Under the pieces are notes generated by a model. That model made no database searches and was not told the DNA's origin. It saw only the letters and a list, made by a program, of their open reading frames with translations. 63,870 nucleotides of DNA, taken from assembly GCA_002254885.1 (NCBI GenBank), contig NJDG01000004.1, positions 1-63,870 of the forward strand. Reading direction: 5' to 3'. The first letter of the stretch is position 1. Every line of letters begins with the position of its first letter. This stretch comes from Thermoplasmatales archaeon ex4572_165. GTDB taxonomy: Archaea > Thermoplasmatota > E2 > DHVEG-1. This document shows positions 56,811-63,870 of this stretch, one piece after another. Made by a program: the position numbers and the translations under genes.

Positions 56811-57512
56811 TTAATTAACACCTATGTTGGGAAATATTGTCTCAATGATTACACTAATAATCTCCAAAATAAATTGTAGTATTGTTCCAATTCCATTCCA
56901 TATATCTGCAATAATATTTCCAATACCTTGAATTAATATTAGTAATACTGTAAAAATACCAGTAAAGATAAGTAGAATAACATCAAGAATAAATGTTCCA
57001 ACTTTAAGGCCTGTTGATAATGCACCTTTTACAATATTTAAAGCAAGAGTTATAATAAAACTTACAATAGAAATAATAGAACCTATGAACTGTAGAATTT
57101 TTAATTTAATCCCTTGAAAGATGCCTCTAATTCCGCCTCCAATGAACCTTAGGACAATTACACTAATGGCAAGAAGAACATAAGCAATCGCTAGATAAAT
57201 AAAAATCCCTAGAAACGGGAAAAATCGTGGTTCACCGCCCTCATCATTTCCAACGTCAGCATCAGATTCAAATATTTTTTTTTCAAAATTATTGATTATT
57301 TCTTCAAAATATAAATTGAAAGTATCTGTTGTTTGTTTATCTAAAAGATCGTTTTCATGAAAATCACTGATTTGACTAATTATTGAAAATTGTTCAGTAA
57401 TTGTCTTTATTTGTTCATCTTTAACCAAGGATAATTCTACTGCAGGAACAGATGGTATTAGAAGAATTGCAAATAAAGATAAACTTAGACCAATTAGTAT
57501 TGTTTTTTTCAT
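56811..57512 (-). CDS. Exported/membrane protein with Ile-rich hydrophobic segments
   Basis: A 233-residue protein with a signal peptide (about 1-24), a polar acidic part to about 95 (KKIFESDADVGNDEGGEP), then at least three long Ile/Leu/Val-rich segments (FFPFLGIFIYLAIAYVLLAI and others) up to the end IIETIFPNIGVN. The C-terminal half is so hydrophobic that it must sit in a membrane or oligomerise. It resembles the 124-residue product at 14234 in layout and composition. Function unknown. Confidence 0.6.
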   Translation of the reverse strand: MKKTILIGLSLSLFAILLIPSVPAVELSLVKDEQIKTITEQFSIISQISDFHENDLLDKQTTDTFNLYFEEIINNFEKKIFESDADVGNDEGGEPRFFPFLGIFIYLAIAYVLLAISVIVLRFIGGGIRGIFQGIKLKILQFIGSIISIVSFIITLALNIVKGALSTGLKVGTFILDVILLIFTGIFTVLLILIQGIGNIIADIWNGIGTILQFILEIISVIIETIFPNIGVN

Positions 57513-57739
57513 TTTTTCACAACAATATTAGTTATTATGAGATTATCAATATAAACTTTTCCATATTTATTTGTTAATAATGTAAATAATCTTGAAGAAA
57601 TCAATTGTATTATAAGTTAATTTTGAATAAAATTTTAACCTCCAAAAGATTTTATTATTTTTAATTTGTTTTTAATATATTCAAAATATTTATATGATAT
57701 TATTATATTTTGATTATCAAGATTCAATGGCGAGGGCAT

Positions 57740-58695
57740 ATGGAAAATAAACTATTGGTCAATCATTCAAAGAAAATATTATTCCTGTTGTAGAAGCACA
57801 AGCAGATGTTTCATATGGAACTGCACCATTAATTATTTCATTTTCTTGCTTTCATAATGATCAAGATGGAGATATAAAAAAAGTTCTATGGGATTTTGGA
57901 GATGGTTCGGAATCAGATAAAGAAATGATTAGACATACATATTCTAAACAAGGAACCTTTTTTGCAACAATTACGGTATGGGACAATGCAGGAGCAAAAT
58001 CAAGCGATACTATTGAAATCGATGTTGTAAATTATCAGAAACCTATTGCATCAATAACTACTAATAAAACCGTTGGAAAATCTCCATTATTGATTAATTT
58101 TTCAGGAAATGCATATGATCTTGAACGTAAGATCTCTTCATACCACTGGGATTTTGGAGATGGTTCAACATCAGACATCCAAAATCCAATACACTGGTTT
58201 AATGAAACAGGATCATATTATGTTTGGCTAACTGTTTCATTTGATAATAGAATTGAAGTAACAACATCCATTGAGATCAATGTTATTGAAAAATACATTC
58301 CTCATGCCATTCTAACATCTAGTAGTATCAGCGGAAAAGCACCAAAGAAAATAAACTTCTATGGTGATTGTTTAGATAGCGATAATGGTAATCATTCATA
58401 TCATTGGTTTTTTGATGATGGATTTCTTCCAAAAAACAAGGAAAGTACTGAACAGAATCCCTCCCACATATTCTGGATTCCTGGAATCTATCAAGTATCA
58501 CTTAACGTAACTGATGAAGATGGAAATTCGGATATTGAAACAATTACAATTCATATACATGAAAGCAAATTCTCAGATTTTATGTCAAATGTTACTAATT
58601 ATGCTTTAAATCGGTTTTTTAACAATATTGTTAAATTAATCATAGAAAGGTCCATAAGTAATATCTTTGGAAATATCTTTTCATTTAGAAATTGA
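57740..58695 (+). pseudogene. PKD-repeat surface protein gene, frameshifted in the signal peptide
   Basis: ATG 57740 (GAGGG just upstream) opens a signal-peptide start, MENKLLVNHSKKILFLL, that stops at TAG 57791. The adjacent frame carries on without a start (VVEAQADVSYGTAP) into three PKD domains of about 80 residues each (VLWDFGDGSESD, SYHWDFGDGSTSDIQNPIHW, YHWFFDDGFLPKN), then a C-terminal helix-rich tail (FMSNVTNYALNRFFNNIVKL). The combined product would be a roughly 318-residue secreted adhesin-like protein. A one-base or short deletion near 57785 explains the break. A shorter protein from ATG 57925 would lack a signal and half of PKD-1. Confidence 0.65.
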
Positions 58696-58727
58696 ATTCA
58701 GACATATTCTATTATAATGCATATAAA

Positions 58728-58870
58728 ATTGAGGCTGACTAATAATTCCAATTCTAGATCGCAGAGTGCTTAAAACAGTATTCCTTGCATAGAAATCCGG
58801 GATTTTCATTGAACAAATGTCTTTTTGATTACTAGTATTTTGCAATATTTGGTTGTTGGTCAGCCACAAT
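58728..58870. mobile_element. MITE-like element or IS remnant at the 3' end of the nosD-like gene
   Basis: Imperfect terminal inverted repeats ATTGAGGCTGACTAA (58728-58742) and TTGGTCAGCCACAAT (58856-58870) match at 13 of 15 positions and bound 143 bases. The right end lies inside the last codons of the nosD-like gene, whose final residues (ADQQPNIAKY) would then be encoded by the element. The interior is slightly richer in G+C than the surroundings and has a minus-strand frame with SRIGIISQPQFYMHY. No full transposase is present. Confidence 0.5.
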
Positions 58871-60430
58871 TATAGCATAAATACGATATAGAATCTGTTG
58901 ACAAAAGTTGAATATGAAATTTCCTATAATGTCTATTTTGTTTTTTGGATCTTTTGGCATCGTAATTGATAATGGTTGTGACCAATCACTTTGAAAACCC
59001 TGATCATCCATTGCTTTCACTTTTATTTGATATGTTCCATTTTGATTCCAAATATAAGATGTTTCACATGGTTCTTCAGGTGAATAAAAAAAAGTCCATT
59101 CATCCACAACATCATCTCCATTCCAATCCCACCCATATTGTATCTTATTGTGCAGATTATCTGATGAAGTTGTTCTATATGTGTAACTTGTTCCGGGTAC
59201 TCCAATTGTAGGCCCTCTTGGTTGACTTGGAGTTTGAGGCGGATATAAAGGGTCAATGAATGGTGTATTATCCATATTTCCCATTCCCTCAATAATATAA
59301 GGTGTATCGCCAATGCCATCTCCATCCACATCTAACCCCTTGTAATATGACCAGTAGTTTCCCCCGGCATCTCTTCCATCATCCCATATGTTTTTTCCAC
59401 CATCAAATGCATTATCATTAATTATATTATTATAGTATATTTGATTATTTTGAGATCCTGAGAACAAAAAGACAATGCCTTCTTCTTTATTGTCTTGGAT
59501 GGTATTTCGTATGATTCTATTGTTATCTGCGTTTCCAATTTGAATTCCATTTAATAAGTTTAAATAAATCATATTATCGGATATGATATTTGATTGTCCA
59601 TTGACAATATGAACCCCATTCCAGCCATTTGAATAAATTTCATTATTGTTTAAATTATTATAATAAACATTTGAATCCATTATTTTTATTCCATCGATAC
59701 TATTTGAATGAATTATGTTTTTTGTTATTTCATTGTTCATACAGGTATTCCTTAGATGAATACCATCTTTACCATTCAGTGAAAAAGTGTTTTCAGTTAT
59801 GGTATTTTTATTTGCCTCATACATAAACATTCCTTGGAAACCATTTTCCCTAATGATATTATTTGAAATGATGTTTTCTTCTGTGAAAAGAAGGTATATC
59901 CCATCCATAGTGTTTGAAAGAATGTAATTATTTTCTATAATGTTTTCAGTACAATTATTTACAAGAATACCATACTGATTACTAACAATTCCATTTGTAG
60001 ATATTATTACTTCATTTGAAAGAATGAAAATTCCTGCATCAAAAATACCATGTCCACTATTTTGGATGATACATGATGTTATTTGACAATGTTTTCCATA
60101 TATTTCGATAACATTTCCAATCTGATCTCCATTGATGATTGGATATTCAGTATCAGTTCCAGCTCCCAATTCATGATCAATTCCTTTAAGTGTGATTCTT
60201 TCTTTTTGAATGATTAGTTTCTCATTGTAAATTCCACTATATATTTGGATTATATCGCCCGAATTTGCATTATCTATTGCTTGTTGTATGGTTTGATAAT
60301 CACCATCTCCTTCATTATCCACAATGATTATTTCGTTCTGTGAACAAGATATGTTTGAGGATACAGGTTGTATTAATATTAAAGTGATAATAATTAGAGA
60401 TACTAAATTGACAAATATCATTTTTTTCAT
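58832..60430 (-). CDS. NosD-like beta-helix protein with PKD-like domain and C-terminal tail
   Basis: A 532-residue exported protein with a signal peptide at about 1-25. The parallel beta-helix (about 30-345) starts DGDYQTIQQAIDNANSGDII and has over ten Asn-rich rungs, ending GNYWSYYKGLDVDGDGIGDT. A PKD-like domain (about 375-465, YGWDWNGDDVVDEWTFFYSP) follows, then a tail MPKDPKNKIDIIGNFIFNFC of the kind found in the neighbouring peptidases. The last roughly ten residues fall inside a MITE-like element. ATG 60430 with GGAAGAA just before it is taken as the start. Probably a surface carbohydrate-binding or -processing protein. Confidence 0.88.
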   Translation of the reverse strand: MKKMIFVNLVSLIIITLILIQPVSSNISCSQNEIIIVDNEGDGDYQTIQQAIDNANSGDIIQIYSGIYNEKLIIQKERITLKGIDHELGAGTDTEYPIINGDQIGNVIEIYGKHCQITSCIIQNSGHGIFDAGIFILSNEVIISTNGIVSNQYGILVNNCTENIIENNYILSNTMDGIYLLFTEENIISNNIIRENGFQGMFMYEANKNTITENTFSLNGKDGIHLRNTCMNNEITKNIIHSNSIDGIKIMDSNVYYNNLNNNEIYSNGWNGVHIVNGQSNIISDNMIYLNLLNGIQIGNADNNRIIRNTIQDNKEEGIVFLFSGSQNNQIYYNNIINDNAFDGGKNIWDDGRDAGGNYWSYYKGLDVDGDGIGDTPYIIEGMGNMDNTPFIDPLYPPQTPSQPRGPTIGVPGTSYTYRTTSSDNLHNKIQYGWDWNGDDVVDEWTFFYSPEEPCETSYIWNQNGTYQIKVKAMDDQGFQSDWSQPLSITMPKDPKNKIDIIGNFIFNFCQQILYRIYAIIVADQQPNIAKY

Positions 60431-60576
60431 TTCTTCCAAATCACCTTATTTTTTAAGAAATGAAGGTATTTATATTATTTTAGATGGTATTTTACGACTT
60501 ATGCCGAACTTGTTATTTTAAAAAAACAAATGATTTATAACATATTGCTATTTTCTATATTTAAAGGTTGTATGGC

Positions 60577-60873
60577 ATGCACGGTGTAAAACGACTTCTC
60601 TGGTGGTTACTCAGTGGTTCTTCTGGTGGGTTTAACCGTGGGAGAATTCTTGAAGCCCTATGGGCACAGCCATATAATGCCAATGAACTTTCAAAAAAAG
60701 TTAATCTTGATTATAAAACAGTTCGACATCATATTCAAGTTCTGGAAAAAAATAATCTTATCACCCACACTGGTTCAGGGTATGGCATAATGTATTTTCC
60801 ATCTGATTTATTAGAAAAAAATGAGGAATTTTTTCATGAGATTTGGGGAAAAATTGGGAAAAAAAAGAAGTAG
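60577..60873 (+). CDS. ArsR-type winged-helix regulator
   Basis: A 98-residue DNA-binding protein. After GVKRLLWWLLSGSSGG comes a winged HTH (about 20-80) with RILEALWAQPYNANELSKKV and the recognition helix region LDYKTVRHHIQVLEKNNLIT. AAGG lies 9 bases before ATG 60577; an in-frame TTG at 60568 is less likely. A gene for a four-helix membrane protein follows after 23 bases, a pairing often seen for small archaeal regulators that respond to membrane signals. Targets unknown. Confidence 0.85.
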   Translation: MHGVKRLLWWLLSGSSGGFNRGRILEALWAQPYNANELSKKVNLDYKTVRHHIQVLEKNNLITHTGSGYGIMYFPSDLLEKNEEFFHEIWGKIGKKKK

Positions 60874-60896
60874 TAGAAATAGGAGAGTAATATACA

Positions 60897-61388
60897 ATGG
60901 GTAAAATAATGGAAAAATATGATCCTAAAACAAAAACAATCATGATGCTCTTTGTTTTTCTTGTCATTGGAGTTATTGTTGGCCTCATCCTCTCATTTGG
61001 TAGCCTGAGTATCCTCCATAGGCGCATTGGAGGTATTGATCAGTATCAGGACATTTGGCATGGTTTTTCAACAAATTTTATTTTTGAAACAATTTTTATT
61101 AGTATTAATCTAAGTCTTATTGCTGGATTGCTATGGAGTTATAAAAAGGATTTCAAAAACACACAGTCCCCATTTCTTCTGGGTTTAATCGTGTTTCTCC
61201 TTGTCCTTTTTATTCAATCACTTTTAAGTCTTCCAATTCTTAATATATTAATCTCAATTATGTCCATTGGGCCCAGGCTAGGAATATATAATATTTTATT
61301 AACATATCAATCAGCAATATTTTCCATCATTGCTAATTTTTTTGAAACCATTGCCCTTGTTATCCTCTTTCATCTAAGTAACGAATAA
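60897..61388 (+). CDS. Small multi-helix membrane protein paired with the HTH regulator
   Basis: A 163-residue protein with four predicted helices (about 17-38, 62-85, 95-118 and 130-155) and short loops. GGAGAG lies about 9 bases before ATG 60897. It is on the same strand as the winged-helix gene, so it may modulate that regulator or be controlled by it. No family recognised. Confidence 0.65.
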   Translation: MGKIMEKYDPKTKTIMMLFVFLVIGVIVGLILSFGSLSILHRRIGGIDQYQDIWHGFSTNFIFETIFISINLSLIAGLLWSYKKDFKNTQSPFLLGLIVFLLVLFIQSLLSLPILNILISIMSIGPRLGIYNILLTYQSAIFSIIANFFETIALVILFHLSNE

Positions 61389-61495
61389 GCATGATTTAGG
61401 TTGAATTTGGGTATCATTTTGGCCTCTTTTGGTATAAATTTTGGTAAATGCATATATAAAAAAAATGACAAAAAGGAGGGATGAAGTGATAGAAC

Positions 61496-62104
61496 ATGAA
61501 AAAAATCTACACAATAGGAATGGTGGTTGTAGTTATTGCTGCACTCATCCCAACGCTGGTACTTGCAGAAGACGTATTGAATAACCAAACCGTGGAAAAT
61601 GGAGAATACCTCGAGTATGTTGATGTTTCACCTTTTGCAGACATTGATGCTGAACTTTTAGAGGCATATGATGAAGAGATTTCGTCTGTTGATGATGAAG
61701 AATATATATCTGAAGATGAAACAACAGATCTTCCAGAGTTTACTGATTCGGATAAATGTTTGAAAAAATATCTAAGGATCCGAGGTAAATGGGGTAATGG
61801 GACCGATAGAGAATTTAATGGATATTGGGGTGGAAGAATCACACTCAGAACAACCCAAAATGGTATACGAGTTGGCGTTTTCAAAGGACTCTTCAATAAA
61901 ACAGGTGATGATGAAAAACAACAACTTGTTGGTATAATGAAAAAAGGATATTTTAATGGAAAGATAATAAAAGAAGATGGATCTGAAACAAAATTAACAG
62001 GTCTTTATAAAATTGATAGGGAAAATCAATTATTAAAAATGCAATGGATGGTCCCTCATAACGCTGGATGGGCTATTGCACATGTGAAAATTGTTGAGAT
62101 GTAA
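61496..62104 (+). CDS. Exported hypothetical protein with acidic linker
   Basis: A 202-residue secreted protein with a signal peptide (about 1-23, MVVVVIAALIPTLVLAEDV), an Asp/Glu-rich linker (to about 80), and a C-terminal domain with YLRIRGKWGNGTDREFNGYW, GIRVGVFKGLFNKTGDD and KMQWMVPHNAGWAIAHVKIV. The C-terminal domain recurs in uncultured Thermoplasmatota as far as I recall, without assigned function. GGAGG lies 15-17 bases upstream of ATG 61496, rather far. Confidence 0.6.
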   Translation: MKKIYTIGMVVVVIAALIPTLVLAEDVLNNQTVENGEYLEYVDVSPFADIDAELLEAYDEEISSVDDEEYISEDETTDLPEFTDSDKCLKKYLRIRGKWGNGTDREFNGYWGGRITLRTTQNGIRVGVFKGLFNKTGDDEKQQLVGIMKKGYFNGKIIKEDGSETKLTGLYKIDRENQLLKMQWMVPHNAGWAIAHVKIVEM

Positions 62105-62165
62105 ATACATCTCAACTTCTTATTTTTTTATATCAATAATGTTATAATAGTACGATAATTTATAA

Positions 62166-63194
62166 TTAATCTAAATAGAAGTAATCTTTTGTAACAGGAT
62201 CTATTGCAGTTTTTGTTCCAGTAACATTTGCATCATATCCTGGGTATCCATACTCTCCCGCCGTAGGTTCAAGAACCACACAGTGTTTTTCTTTAACAAA
62301 ATAGGTTCGTATTGTCTTGTTTTCAAAAAGTTTATAAAAAGATGGATGAGAATAAAAAGTAAGATTAACGGTTACTTGTGCGTCAAGCCATCGTGGATTA
62401 CTCAGAATGATTCCCCCATAGTTTTTCATATTGCTGCAATTACCATTCATCTGTGTTTCTTTTATATATTGATGATGTGGGAAATTTGTGAAATCATTAT
62501 CCTTTGTGAAATCATCAAAATCATCTTTAGTTGGAACAATATACATATCAATTGGTTGTTTTGATGAAACATTATAAATAATTTCTAAATAGTCAAAACT
62601 TTCACTTTCAGCCAATAACTCTCCATTTCCACCATAATACCAATTTCTATGTTTTTGTAAAGTAAATGTTTGATGATAATGTTGCCATATTGTTTCTCCT
62701 GAATCCTGTTCAACTTGTTGGACAAGCTCTTGTTCTACATATTGCCAAAGATTACTGATATTGACATCGTAAGCAAGAGCATAAGCATGTTCCTCTGTTA
62801 AAACAAGATATGTTTTAATACCCATGTTTTCCAAAAGGGACATTAGTAGAATTGATAAGTCTTCACAGTCACCTCCTTTCAATTGAATGGTTTGTTTTGG
62901 CGATCTGATAAGTTCCTCGTTTTCAGGATCTGAGATATATGAAAAATCTTCTACAATATGGCGATACAGAGCAGTAATAATAGATTCTTTATCTGAACTG
63001 CCATAATCATTACACACCGAAAGTGCATAAGTTTGAAGTGTTGGATCATCAAAAACAATTTCTTTTAAATAGGGTTCTGCTCGTCTCAATTCTTTATCAA
63101 AAAAATTTAATGTGTCATCCAGATCAATACATCCTGAAAAAGATTGTGTAAATATTAGAAAAGAAATTAAAATAAAACTAATAATTTTGTACAT
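62166..63194 (-). CDS. Transglutaminase-like lipoprotein
   Basis: A 342-residue exported protein. The signal peptide ends in a lipobox-like TQSFSGC (Cys about residue 22). The transglutaminase/protease-like core has C110 in LKGGDCEDLSILLMSLL, H136 in LTEEHAYALAYDV and an Asp a few residues on (D143), the expected Cys-His-Asp triad. The remaining C-terminal half is beta-rich. Such proteins may be cysteine proteases or cross-linking enzymes on the cell surface. ATG 63194 gives the better signal sequence than the earlier in-frame ATG at 63221. Confidence 0.83.
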   Translation of the reverse strand: MYKIISFILISFLIFTQSFSGCIDLDDTLNFFDKELRRAEPYLKEIVFDDPTLQTYALSVCNDYGSSDKESIITALYRHIVEDFSYISDPENEELIRSPKQTIQLKGGDCEDLSILLMSLLENMGIKTYLVLTEEHAYALAYDVNISNLWQYVEQELVQQVEQDSGETIWQHYHQTFTLQKHRNWYYGGNGELLAESESFDYLEIIYNVSSKQPIDMYIVPTKDDFDDFTKDNDFTNFPHHQYIKETQMNGNCSNMKNYGGIILSNPRWLDAQVTVNLTFYSHPSFYKLFENKTIRTYFVKEKHCVVLEPTAGEYGYPGYDANVTGTKTAIDPVTKDYFYLD

Positions 63195-63368
63195 ACCCTC
63201 TGTTTCCTTTATACCATCCAATATATCATATTATAACAATAAGGTTTATATTTTTTATTATATTCAAAATCTTTATTTTTTAATAATTTATTCAAATACA
63301 ATTTTTACATAGAAAAGATTTTTATATCTAATTTTTAGTACGGGAGAAAAAAAGGATGGATTTATTGA

Positions 63369-63620
63369 ATGATCTCAGCATATGTATTGACAACTGTAAA
63401 ACAAAATGGAAAAATTCATGAAACTATGGAACAAATCAAAAGTATTGATAATTTAAAATCAATTTCTGTCGTATCGGGAAAACATGATCTAATTATTTAT
63501 GTAAATACAACTTCACTTGACAAATTATATGATTTGACAAATAAAATACAATGTCACCCCTCAGTAATTCGTACTTCTACACAAATCATAGAGCAAGAAA
63601 TCATGGGATCATTAAATTAG
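63369..63620 (+). CDS. Stand-alone Lrp/AsnC ligand-binding (RAM) domain protein
   Basis: An 83-residue RAM domain without a DNA-binding part. The order of elements (ISAYVLTTVKQNGKIHETME, SISVVSGKHDLIIYVNTTSL, VIRTSTQIIEQEIMG) is that of archaeal SARP-like proteins. They oligomerise and bind amino acids, and may modify full-length Lrp proteins such as the one at 4619. A TATA-like ATTTTTATATC is near 63318, and GGGAG is about 23 bases before ATG. The final 250 bases of the window show no further gene. Confidence 0.9.
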   Translation: MISAYVLTTVKQNGKIHETMEQIKSIDNLKSISVVSGKHDLIIYVNTTSLDKLYDLTNKIQCHPSVIRTSTQIIEQEIMGSLN

Positions 63621-63870
63621 ATTGTATAACAAACATTAAGATGTGGATCATATAAAATTTTACTTATTCAATTTTTGACAACTATTTTTCTTCACATCAT
63701 CCTTCTTTTTGCATTCATTTTTTATTTTAACTGGTCACATCTGGCCATTTTCATATTATATAATGACCAATATCAATCATAATACATGAAATATATTTCA
63801 ATGAATCATTATTCACTTATAATCCAACCCACATTTTCTGGATATTTTAAAAAAATATTTTATTTTACTA

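Noticed and set aside
61507-61896. Minus-strand ORF of 129 codons opposite the exported hypothetical protein
   Set aside because: Ser/Pro-rich shadow composition; the plus strand has a signal peptide and continuous coding pattern.

Overview
The window is AT-rich and archaeal, most likely from an uncultured member of the Thermoplasmatota. The closest match I can suggest is the Marine Benthic Group D type (Thermoprofundales), whose members are reported to secrete gingipain-like C25 and papain-like C1 peptidases. Archaeal markers are RNase P protein Rpp21, ribosomal proteins S19e, L39e and L31e, PDCD5, aIF6, an Elp3 homologue, archaeal-type ValRS, a hexulose-phosphate synthase/RraA-like fusion, a PAS-DUF835 sensor and TATA-type promoters, several of them placed for leaderless transcripts. 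The lineage call is inference from gene content. No rRNA, tRNA or CRISPR array was seen.

Layout. 0-4.6 kb: the end of a membrane protein, then a MoxR / DUF58 / VWA / Gln-rich membrane protein operon. 4.6-9.2 kb: an Lrp-type regulator divergent from an ADP-forming acyl-CoA synthetase-GNAT fusion, then two GNATs. 9.2-14.6 kb: a B12-binding radical SAM protein, a secreted metzincin-like protein and small proteins. 14.7-17.4 kb: the information-processing cluster Rpp21, S19e, PDCD5, L39e, L31e, aIF6. 17.5-31.4 kb: a regulator, a seven-PAS DUF835 sensor, ValRS, an OFA-family transporter with a beta-carbonic anhydrase, a ferredoxin-DUF362 protein with the HPS/RraA-like fusion, a methyltransferase and FolD. 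31.5-39.6 kb: a secreted protein, an ABC-2 exporter, Elp3, a frameshifted lipoprotein and a DUF89 protein.

39.7-60.4 kb is an accessory cell-surface region. It holds two clan-CD peptidase genes (one clear C25), two papain-like C1A peptidases, two NosD-like beta-helix proteins, two BNR-like paralogues, a hexapeptide acyltransferase and a broken PKD gene. Several products share a C-terminal module: a PKD-like domain followed by a short basic-then-hydrophobic tail. The tail also occurs without the PKD domain, so it may be an undescribed surface-retention or sorting signal. Between the BNR-like genes and the second C1A gene lies a roughly 200-bp element, present three times, with 18-19-nt inverted arms. 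One copy carries an intact 39-codon membrane-peptide ORF. 60.5-63.6 kb holds a regulator/membrane-protein pair, a secreted protein, a transglutaminase-like lipoprotein and a stand-alone Lrp ligand-binding domain.

The surface-region genes would together provide extracellular protein breakdown (peptidases), adhesion (PKD, beta-helix and BNR-like proteins) and anchoring (lipobox or C-terminal tail). The ADP-forming acyl-CoA synthetase would suit energy conservation from amino-acid-derived acyl-CoAs, although its CoA-binding domain appears shortened here.
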